Assembly (NCBI GenBank): GCA_029098085.1
Contig: JAQXNQ010000010.1
Span: 1-20,221, forward strand
From: Oscillospiraceae bacterium
GTDB taxonomy: Bacteria > Bacillota > Clostridia > Oscillospirales > Ruminococcaceae
Length of the DNA stretch: 20,221 nt
Direction: 5' to 3'
Positions 13,476-19,487 of this stretch are shown here, piece after piece (the first letter of the stretch is position 1; each line of letters starts with the position of its first letter). The notes under the pieces were generated by a model. That model was not told the origin of the DNA and made no database searches. It saw only the letters and a program-made list of their open reading frames with translations. A program made the position numbers and the translations under genes.

Positions 13476-15302
13476 TTATTTGCCCAGCAGGCTCATGAAG
13501 GATTCTTCCTCAAACTGCCGGCTGTAGAGGGTGTGATAGTAGCCGCCCTTGCGGAGCAGCTCCTCGTGACGGCCCTGTTCCACGATCCGGCCGTCCTTGA
13601 CCACCAGAATCAGATCCGCCTGACGGATGGTGGAAAGCCGGTGAGCAATCAGGAAGGAGGTGCGATCCCGCAGCAGGTACTCGATGGCGTTCTGGATCAG
13701 CTGCTCGGTCTGGGTGTCGATGGAGGAGGTGGCCTCGTCCAGCACGAAGATCCGGGGGTTGGCCAGAACCGCTCTGGCAAAGGAGATCAGTTGCTTCTCA
13801 CCGGTGGAAAGGCGGTCGCCGCCCTCGCCCACATCGCTCTGCCAGCCGTTCTCCAGCTTCTCTACCACCGTATCGGCCGAAACCGCCCGGGCCGCCGCCA
13901 TGACCTCCTCGTCGGTGGCGTCCAGCCGGCCGTATCGGATGTTCTCCATAACGGTTCCGGAGAACAGGTGGGGGCTCTGCAGCACATAGCCGATGCTGCT
14001 GTGCAGCCAGAGCTGGCTGCGCTCCCGGTAGTCCCGGCCGTCGATCAGGATCCGTCCGGCGGTGGGCTCAAAGAACCGGCAGGCCAGATTGACCAGCGTG
14101 GATTTTCCGGCGCCGGTCTCGCCGACGATGGCCACCGTGGTGCCGGCGGGAATCTTCAGGCTGAAATGGCTGAGCACTTCCTCATTGCCGTCGGGATACT
14201 GGAAGGACACATCGTCAAACTCGATGTCGCCCTTGATGGGCTCCCAGTTTTCCGGCTTGGGATCCAGCGAGGTGCCGTACTTTTCAATGACCTCGGGGGT
14301 GTCCACAATTTGAGGCTTTTCATCCAGCAGATCCATGACCCGCTCGATGTTGGCCTGCAGGGAAAACAGCTCGGACAGGTTGCGTGCGATCTGCTGAATG
14401 GGCTCAAAGATGCCGGTGGCGTAGGTCACGAAGGCCGACAGGGTGCCCAGCATCAGCAGATTCTCCAGCACCATCTGACCGCCCCGGCGGATGACGATGG
14501 CGCTGATGACCGAACCCAGCAGCATCACCAGCGGAATAAACACCGCATTGAGCCGGGCGGCCCGGATGCCGCTGCAGCGCATGTCCTCGGTGATTTCAGT
14601 GAACTCCCGGGTGTTTTGCTCCTCGATGACCAGGGTTTTGGAGGTCTTGGCCCCCATGATGCCCTCGTTGTAGGCGCTGGTGATCTTGGAGTTCTGCTTG
14701 CGGATCCGGCGATTCCAGTGAAGAATCCGCTTCTGGAAATAAGCGGTCAGCACCGCCAGAACGGGCACGATCAGCACCACCAGCAGGGCGAGCTTTGCGT
14801 TCAGCATAAACATGGCGATAAACACGCCGATGACATAGGATACCGACCAGAACATGTCCACCGTATTCCAGGCGCACATGGCGGCGATGCGGTTGGTATC
14901 GCTCATGACCCGGGAAAGGATATAGCCCACCGGTGTTGTATTATAATAGGAAAAGGACAGGGTCTGCAGATGGGTGAAGCAGGCCCGCTTCATGTCCCGA
15001 CCCATGTTCATCTCCACCTTCATGCAGCCGCGGGTGAAAATGATAACAAAGACGGTCTGGGCGCAGATCGTCACGCCGTAGATCAGTGCGAAGAGCCAGA
15101 GGCCCTCGCTGGTGTTGGCTTCAATAAAATTATCGATGGCCACCCGCTGGAACAGAGGCAGCGCAATGTCCACACAGGCGCAGAGGAGATTCATCAGAAT
15201 GATCACCGCAAACAGCCGCTTAAAGGGCTTGAAGAAGGGCAGCAGCCGCTTCCAGGTGCGGAGCTCAAAAGATTTTGTGTATTCTTTTTCGTCTATTTTC
15301 AT
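13476..15302 (-). CDS. ABC exporter subunit B (permease-ATPase, consensus Walker B)
   Basis: 608 aa half-transporter: six-helix membrane domain (about 1-330), then a nucleotide-binding domain from ~365. Walker A GETGAGKST (about 393-401), signature LSTGEKQ (about 494-500, non-canonical), Walker B FVLDEATSSID (catalytic Glu present), H-loop IAHRL. It has the catalytic Glu and a poor signature, the complement of its neighbour, so the pair should form a heterodimer of the BmrCD/TM287-288 kind exporting drugs, lipids or peptides across the inner membrane. A GAAAGGC site precedes the ATG at 15302. It lies 72 nt behind subunit A, across an intercistronic hairpin. Confidence 0.94.
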   Translation of the reverse strand: MKIDEKEYTKSFELRTWKRLLPFFKPFKRLFAVIILMNLLCACVDIALPLFQRVAIDNFIEANTSEGLWLFALIYGVTICAQTVFVIIFTRGCMKVEMNMGRDMKRACFTHLQTLSFSYYNTTPVGYILSRVMSDTNRIAAMCAWNTVDMFWSVSYVIGVFIAMFMLNAKLALLVVLIVPVLAVLTAYFQKRILHWNRRIRKQNSKITSAYNEGIMGAKTSKTLVIEEQNTREFTEITEDMRCSGIRAARLNAVFIPLVMLLGSVISAIVIRRGGQMVLENLLMLGTLSAFVTYATGIFEPIQQIARNLSELFSLQANIERVMDLLDEKPQIVDTPEVIEKYGTSLDPKPENWEPIKGDIEFDDVSFQYPDGNEEVLSHFSLKIPAGTTVAIVGETGAGKSTLVNLACRFFEPTAGRILIDGRDYRERSQLWLHSSIGYVLQSPHLFSGTVMENIRYGRLDATDEEVMAAARAVSADTVVEKLENGWQSDVGEGGDRLSTGEKQLISFARAVLANPRIFVLDEATSSIDTQTEQLIQNAIEYLLRDRTSFLIAHRLSTIRQADLILVVKDGRIVEQGRHEELLRKGGYYHTLYSRQFEEESFMSLLGK

Positions 15303-15322
15303 GTGATATGCCTTTCTGCCGC

Positions 15323-15362
15323 CCGGACGTCAGCCCGGGGGCACCTGAGAAAACACGTCCGG
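15323..15362 (-). other. Intercistronic inverted repeat between the two ABC genes
   Basis: 8-bp arms CCGGACGT (15323-15330) and ACGTCCGG (15355-15362), 24-nt loop, no U tract. Possible mRNA processing or stabilising hairpin. Confidence 0.55.
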
Positions 15363-15374
15363 CTGCGGAGCGGG

Positions 15375-17207
15375 TCAGTGACGACCCTCCTCCAGCAGCT
15401 CCCGGTCGCTGCTGCTCATCTGGATATCGTAAATGTCCTTGTAGATGCCGTCCTTGTGGATCAGCTCATTGTGGGTGCCCAGCTGGGCCAGATGGCCGTC
15501 CTCCAGCACCAGAATCTGATCCGCCTGCATCAGAGTGGTGATGCGGTGGGAGATGAGAATCACGGTGGCAGAGCCCATCCGTTCCTTCAGCGCAGCGCGG
15601 ATTTTGGCGTCGGTCTCGGCGTCCACCGCCGAAAGGGAGTCGTCAAAAATCATGATGGGCGCCTTCTGCATCAGCATCCGGGCGATGGCCACCCGCTGCT
15701 TCTGACCGCCGGACAGGGTCACGCCCCGCTCGCCGACCACCGTGTCGTAGCCGTCGGTGAAGGTATCGATGGCCTCATCCACACAGGCGATGCCCGCCGC
15801 GCCCCGGATGTCCTCCATCCCGGAGCCGGGACGGGAGATGGCGATGTTTTCCCGGATGGTCCGGGAGAACAGGAAGGGCTCCTGCAGCACCAGGCCGATG
15901 CCCTTCCGCAGGTAGTCCCGGCGGATGGTGCGCAGATCCACGCCGCCGATGGTGATGCGGCCCTGCCCCTCGCCCAGGTCGTACAGCCGGTCCAGCAGGT
16001 GCATCATCGTGCTCTTGCCGGAGCCGGTGCTCCCCAGCACGGCAAAGGTGCTGCCGGCGGGAATGGTAAAGGACAGATGATCCAGCACCGGCTTCTGTCC
16101 CTCGTAGGAGAAGGTCACATCCTCGAAGCGGATGTCCCGATCCAGCGGAGGGGTCTGGGCATCGGCGGGATCCGTTTCTTCTTCCGCCTTCAGAATGTAG
16201 GCCACACGGTCGATGGAAACGCCGGCCTTGCTCATTTCGGAGAGGATGCGCCCCAGACCGCGGACCGGCCAGATCAGGCTGGAATTGTAGGACACAAAGG
16301 CCAGGAACTCGCCCAGGGTCAGCTCGCCCCGCACGGCCAGCAGCGCGCCCACCGAAATGATGGTCATCACCTGCAGGCCGGTGATCAGGTCGCCCAGGCT
16401 CCAGTACAGGCTCATGAGCTTGCCCAGCTGAATCCAGAGATTGGCAAAGGTGTTATTCTTCTTGTCGAAGCGCTCGATCTCGAACCGCTCCCGGCCAAAG
16501 GCGCGCACCACCCGTACGCCGGTCAGGTTTTCCTGCACCGTGCTGGACAGCTCGCCCTCCGCCTCGTCCGCCACCCGGAACCGGGTTGCGATTTTGGCGT
16601 AGAAGATGCCGGAATAGGCCATAACCACCGGAATGAAGACCGCGGCAATGGTCGCCAGCTTCACATTCATCGAGAACATGATGCTCAGGGAAAAGACCAC
16701 CAGGAACACGGTCCGGATGACCTCCAGCAGCTGGTTGGTGATGAAGCTGCGCACCACCTCCACGTCGGAGGTGCAGCGCTGAATGATCTCGCCGGTCTGA
16801 TGGGCCACATGCCACTGGAAGGGCAGCTTCTGAATATGGCCGTACAGGCTGTCCCGCAGGGCCTTGACGAAGCCCTCGGAGCCCTTGGTGGTGCACATAC
16901 GGAAGCCGTAGCTGCAAAGGCCGGACAGCAGCGCCGTCAGAATGGCCGCCATGGCGGCAAGGCTCAGGGCAGACAGCGGATTCTGCGAAATCCAGGACAG
17001 ATCCAGCAGGTTCCGGATCGCATCCGGCAAGCTGGAGCCGTCCCCGCCCAGAACGCCGTCCACGGCAAAGCGGAAGATCTGGGGCGTCAGAGAATTGAAG
17101 ATGGTACCCAGCACCGAGCAGATCAGAGCCAGCGCAAAGAGATGGTAGAACCCTTTGAGATAGCGCCGGATCAGCCCGAAGCTCTGACTGTCAATTTTGT
17201 TTTTCAT
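15375..17207 (-). CDS. ABC exporter subunit A (permease-ATPase, degenerate Walker B)
   Basis: 610 aa half-transporter: membrane domain about 1-330 and an ATPase domain from ~360. Walker A GSTGSGKST (about 390-398), canonical signature LSGGQKQ (about 495-501), Walker B MIFDDSLSAVD, where Asp replaces the catalytic Glu, and H-loop ISHRI. The Asp is the known mark of the degenerate site in heterodimeric exporters, and its good signature completes the active site of subunit B. The ATG at 17207 has GAGAGG 7 nt upstream. First gene of the operon, behind a long leader. Confidence 0.94.
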   Translation of the reverse strand: MKNKIDSQSFGLIRRYLKGFYHLFALALICSVLGTIFNSLTPQIFRFAVDGVLGGDGSSLPDAIRNLLDLSWISQNPLSALSLAAMAAILTALLSGLCSYGFRMCTTKGSEGFVKALRDSLYGHIQKLPFQWHVAHQTGEIIQRCTSDVEVVRSFITNQLLEVIRTVFLVVFSLSIMFSMNVKLATIAAVFIPVVMAYSGIFYAKIATRFRVADEAEGELSSTVQENLTGVRVVRAFGRERFEIERFDKKNNTFANLWIQLGKLMSLYWSLGDLITGLQVMTIISVGALLAVRGELTLGEFLAFVSYNSSLIWPVRGLGRILSEMSKAGVSIDRVAYILKAEEETDPADAQTPPLDRDIRFEDVTFSYEGQKPVLDHLSFTIPAGSTFAVLGSTGSGKSTMMHLLDRLYDLGEGQGRITIGGVDLRTIRRDYLRKGIGLVLQEPFLFSRTIRENIAISRPGSGMEDIRGAAGIACVDEAIDTFTDGYDTVVGERGVTLSGGQKQRVAIARMLMQKAPIMIFDDSLSAVDAETDAKIRAALKERMGSATVILISHRITTLMQADQILVLEDGHLAQLGTHNELIHKDGIYKDIYDIQMSSSDRELLEEGRH

Positions 17208-17512
17208 GTTGATGCCTCTCGGTTGGTCCTGAGAACTTCGGAAAAGTTCTCTTGCACAGCCGTCCCCCGGCAGAGGCCCTTTTCCGCGTCACGGGCAGGG
17301 GAACGGATGCCTTCCGGCACACAGGTACAGCCGGAAGCGCAAAGAATCTGGCGGCGACGGGGATGGTCATGCCGATCCCGTTTCTTCACATTCCCTGCCG
17401 AAGGGAGCTCCCCCGCGGCAGACTGCCGCTCTCCCCTGCGCCCTCCGGGACAGGCCCGGGAAGGTGAAGCAAAAACTGTGAATGAATACTGAAATCGCAT
17501 CCGCGCCGGACA
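17208..17512 (-). promoter_or_regulatory. Long structured leader of the ABC exporter operon
   Basis: About 305 nt from the predicted start site to the ATG. Hairpins on the RNA: GCGGCA/TGCCGC (3-nt loop), CTTCCGGC/GCCGGAAG (8 bp), and GAGAACTT/AAGTTCTC (17244-17251 with 17231-17238) just before the ribosome binding site. No U tract follows any of them, so control would be at translation, stability or Rho, not intrinsic termination. A 98-codon open frame (17500 to 17204) fills it and its TGA overlaps the ABC start (ATGA). It has no clear ribosome site, so I do not call it a gene. Confidence 0.5.
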
Positions 17513-17518
17513 ACTTTC

Positions 17519-17547
17519 AGTATATACTTATGATTGGAGAATGTCAA
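17519..17547 (-). promoter_or_regulatory. Promoter of the ABC exporter operon
   Basis: TTGACA (17542-17547), 17-bp spacer, TATACT (17519-17524). Near-consensus. Confidence 0.9.
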
Positions 17548-17644
17548 CCGGCTTCCCATCTTTTCAGCCAAACCATGAGAAAATGTCTCTTTTCGGACGA
17601 TGAAGACCGTCAGGATTGCCAAAAAACAGCCGCACTTTTCTCCC

Positions 17645-17673
17645 TTGGCAGACCGGCATCCCGGCGGTATAAT
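17645..17673 (+). promoter_or_regulatory. Promoter of the sugar kinase gene
   Basis: TTGGCA (17645-17650), 17-bp spacer, perfect TATAAT (17668-17673). Transcription would start near 17680, just ahead of the AAAGGAG site, so the leader is very short. Confidence 0.88.
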
Positions 17674-17701
17674 AAAACCAGACCGAGAAAGGAGCATGGA
17701 T

Positions 17702-18631
17702 ATGAAGATTCTGAACTTTGGCTCGCTCAACTGCGACTATGTTTATTCCGTTCCGCACATGGTACAGGAGGGAGAAACCCTCTCCTCCCGGAAGCTGGAG
17801 GTGTTTCCCGGCGGCAAGGGACTGAACCAGTCCATCGCCCTGGCCCGGGCGGGCGCGCCGGTCTTTCATGGGGGCCTCATCGGTGAGGATGGGGATTTTC
17901 TGCTGGACATCGCCGCCGAAAGCGGCGTCGACTGCAGTCTGGTGGAGCGGGTGCCCGGCCGCACCGGTCACGCCATCATCCAGCTCACCCCCTCGGGACA
18001 GAACTGCATCCTGCTCCACGGCGGAGCCAACCGGCAGATCACCGAGGACTTCATCGTCCGGGTGCTGGAGCGGTTTGAGCCGGGCGACCTGCTGCTGATG
18101 CAGAACGAGATCAGCCTGCCGGACCGGCTCATGGAGCTGGCTGCCCGCCGGGGGCTGTCCATCGCCCTGAATCCCTCCCCCTGTGACGAGGCGCTGCTGC
18201 GCTGCGACCTGCAGCTGGCGGATTACCTGATTCTCAATGAGCTGGAAGGAATGGCCCTCTCCGGCGAGAAAGATCTCTCCCGCGTGCCCGATGCCCTGCA
18301 GGAAAAGTTCCCGAAGGCCCGGATTGTCCTGACCCTCGGAAAGGACGGCGCCGTGTTCCGGTACGGGAAGGAGAAGCTGCTGCAGCCCGTCTTCCCGGTA
18401 CAGGCGGTGGACACCACCGGCGCAGGCGACACCTTCACCGGCTACTTCCTGGCGGCGGTTTTGGAGGGACTGCCCGCTTCCCGGGCCCTGCAGCTGGCGG
18501 CGGCAGCGGCGGCTCTGGCCGTCAGCGGAATGGGGGCAGCTTCCTCCATCCCCACCAGGCAGCAGACGGAAGCCTTCCTCGCTTTCCGGCAAAAGCCGGA
18601 AAGCTGCAAGAATGACTCACGGCCAAAATGA
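17702..18631 (+). CDS. PfkB/ribokinase-family carbohydrate kinase
   Basis: 309 aa, cytoplasmic ATP-dependent sugar or nucleoside kinase. Seen: substrate motif GGKGLNQS (37-44), NELEG (179-183), anion-hole/catalytic DTTGAGDTFTGYF (237-249) with base D243. The GGKG-N pattern and length fit ribokinase-like members; the exact sugar is unknown. Start is the ATG at 17702, 7 nt after GGAG; the ATG at 17696 touches the site. Own promoter; single gene. Odd: the last ~17 codons (from about 18581) lie in a hairpin-plus-tail repeat element, so the C-terminus (FRQKPESCKNDSRPK) is repeat-derived and beyond the family's usual end. Confidence 0.9.
   Translation: MKILNFGSLNCDYVYSVPHMVQEGETLSSRKLEVFPGGKGLNQSIALARAGAPVFHGGLIGEDGDFLLDIAAESGVDCSLVERVPGRTGHAIIQLTPSGQNCILLHGGANRQITEDFIVRVLERFEPGDLLLMQNEISLPDRLMELAARRGLSIALNPSPCDEALLRCDLQLADYLILNELEGMALSGEKDLSRVPDALQEKFPKARIVLTLGKDGAVFRYGKEKLLQPVFPVQAVDTTGAGDTFTGYFLAAVLEGLPASRALQLAAAAAALAVSGMGAASSIPTRQQTEAFLAFRQKPESCKNDSRPK
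18581..18624 (+). repeat. Hairpin-plus-tail repeat element, copy 1
   Basis: Hairpin GCTTTCCGGC/GCCGGAAAGC (18581-18590, 18595-18604, AAAA loop), then the tail TGCAAGAATGACTCACGG. It overlaps the 3' end of the kinase gene. See copy 2. Confidence 0.85.
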
Positions 18632-18692
18632 CGGCCGCGCCGCCAGCGCAATAAAGCTGCAAGCAGCCATCAGGCTTTTCCGGCGCATGGCG

Positions 18693-18721
18693 GACGTCAT
18701 TCTTGCGCGTGGGTGAATTTT
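18693..18721 (+). repeat. 29-bp direct repeat, copy 1
   Basis: Identical over 29 bp to 18759-18787. Starts with GACGTCATTCTTGCGCG. The core GTCATTCTTGC is the inverse of the tail GCAAGAATGAC of the hairpin element, so the two repeat types are related. Confidence 0.9.
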
Positions 18722-18758
18722 CGAGATAGATCTCCCATGTTTTCAGCGAGAGGCGTTT

Positions 18759-18787
18759 GACGTCATTCTTGCGCGTGGGTGAATTTT
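18759..18787 (+). repeat. 29-bp direct repeat, copy 2
   Basis: Identical to 18693-18721, 66 bp downstream. After it comes TTGAGGG, then hairpin element copy 2 (18801). Confidence 0.9.
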
Positions 18788-18800
18788 TGAGGGCGTCTTC

Positions 18801-18844
18801 GCTATCCGGCAATAACCGGATAGCTGCAAGAATGTCTCACGACC
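18801..18844 (+). repeat. Hairpin-plus-tail repeat element, copy 2
   Basis: Hairpin GCTATCCGG/CCGGATAGC (18801-18809, 18816-18824), then TGCAAGAATGTCTCACGACC. Relative to copy 1 a stem T-A pair is replaced by A-T, so pairing is kept. Followed by GACGGCA...TGCCGTC inverted arms. Confidence 0.85.
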
Positions 18845-18914
18845 GGAAGGACGGCAGGGATGACCATACATGCCGTCTTGCGGCGGAGCATCTTATGCGG
18901 AGCACCTTATAATG

Positions 18915-18952
18915 AAAAGGGGGAGGTTTCTTCTGAAAAACCTCCCCTTTTT
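18915..18952 (+). terminator. Terminator-like hairpin
   Basis: AAAAGGGG(G)AGGTTT (18915-18929) pairs with AAACCTCCCCTTTT (18938-18951) with one bulged G, and a T run follows. It would also work on the minus strand because the left arm starts with four A. It could end the kinase transcript. Confidence 0.75.
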
Positions 18953-19029
18953 CAAATCCGCCCGAAAAAACCTACCCTTTTTTCAGCATCATCAAAAAAA
19001 CCACCCCTTTTTTTGAAAAAGCCAAAAAA
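18935..19029 (+). repeat. ~30-bp imperfect tandem repeats with A-run/C-run/T-run units
   Basis: Units start at 18935, 18964, 18994 and 19024 (last one decayed). Each has A5-7, CC(T/A)(C)CCC, T5-7, then a variable ~10-nt part. Read in one frame they give KKPPLFxxxx decapeptides, but no gene is supported. Confidence 0.7.
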
Positions 19030-19037
19030 GCTATACA

Positions 19038-19127
19038 GATACAGATACTGATACGGACAAGGATAAGGATAAGGGCACGGATACAGATACGGATAAGGAT
19101 GCTGATACGGATACTGAAAAAGATGCT
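19038..19127 (+). repeat. Hexanucleotide array (GATACN/GATAAG) coding Asp-Thr/Asp-Lys in one frame
   Basis: About 15 hexamers, mostly GATAC(A/T/G) or GATAAG. In the frame of 19038 it reads DTDTDTDKDKDKG, then DTDTDKDADTDTEKDAA, but there is no start codon and no ribosome site, and a stop lies 24 nt upstream. A sequence like a surface-protein or calcium-binding acidic tail; probably a decayed fragment or a slippage product. Confidence 0.75.
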
Positions 19128-19177
19128 GCTGCGCGAAGCCGGATGCGCTCCGGAGCTTTTGCAGCAGCACTTTTTTT
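19124..19177 (+). terminator. Terminator hairpin inside the acidic repeat region
   Basis: TGCTGCTGC (19124-19132) pairs with GCAGCAGCA (19161-19169), an inner hairpin (CCGGA/TCCGG) stacks inside, and seven T follow (19171-19177). The 3' arm plus Ts is duplicated next to it (19178-19190). Confidence 0.7.
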
Positions 19178-19198
19178 GCAGCAGCACTTTACTTTGTG

Positions 19199-19218
19199 AA
19201 AAAACCGAACGGTTTTTT
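19199..19218. terminator. Small symmetric terminator-like hairpin
   Basis: AAAAAACC GAAC GGTTTTTT (8-bp stem, 4-nt loop), with A and T runs on both sides, so it could act on either strand. Confidence 0.65.
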
Positions 19219-19220
19219 AA

Positions 19221-19487
19221 AAACCCGATGATGATACTGATGCTGATGAAGAAGATGCTGCAGCAGACGATGCAGAAGATTCTGATACGGAGGATGCTGC
19301 TGAAAACAAAGTGAGCGGTCAGGCAGCAGCACCGCACCCGGCGAATCTCTTTCCTGTTTTTTCCTTTCCGCAGACAGCTGCGCCCTTTCCCCGAAAGCCG
19401 AAAAAACTTTTCCCGGGCTGCGAAAATACTTTTCCCCTTCTGTTTGAAGGGTATCACCTTCATGAACAAGCTGAAAGGGGAATTATG
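19221..19487 (+). other. Non-coding upstream region of the lectin gene with a second acidic coding-like stretch
   Basis: From 19227 to about 19310 the frame of the lectin gene reads as an acidic low-complexity stretch (DDDTDADEEDAAADDAED, then SDTEDAAENK) after an in-frame TAA at 19218. It has no start codon. The frame stays open to the lectin ATG. No convincing promoter is seen; a small GAAGG/CCTTC hairpin lies ~20 nt before the ribosome site. Confidence 0.5.

Noticed and set aside
13467..17492. Very long plus-strand open frame antisense to both ABC exporter genes
   Set aside because: Opposite to two well-supported genes, no domain, no ribosome site; a by-product of codon bias on the other strand.
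18522..18812. Minus-strand frame with repeated NSPTRKNDV
   Set aside because: The peptide repeat is just the translation of the 29-bp DNA repeats; no gene signals.
18860..19051. 63-codon plus-strand frame with KKPPLF decapeptides
   Set aside because: No ribosome site, and it contains a terminator hairpin; treated as a DNA repeat.
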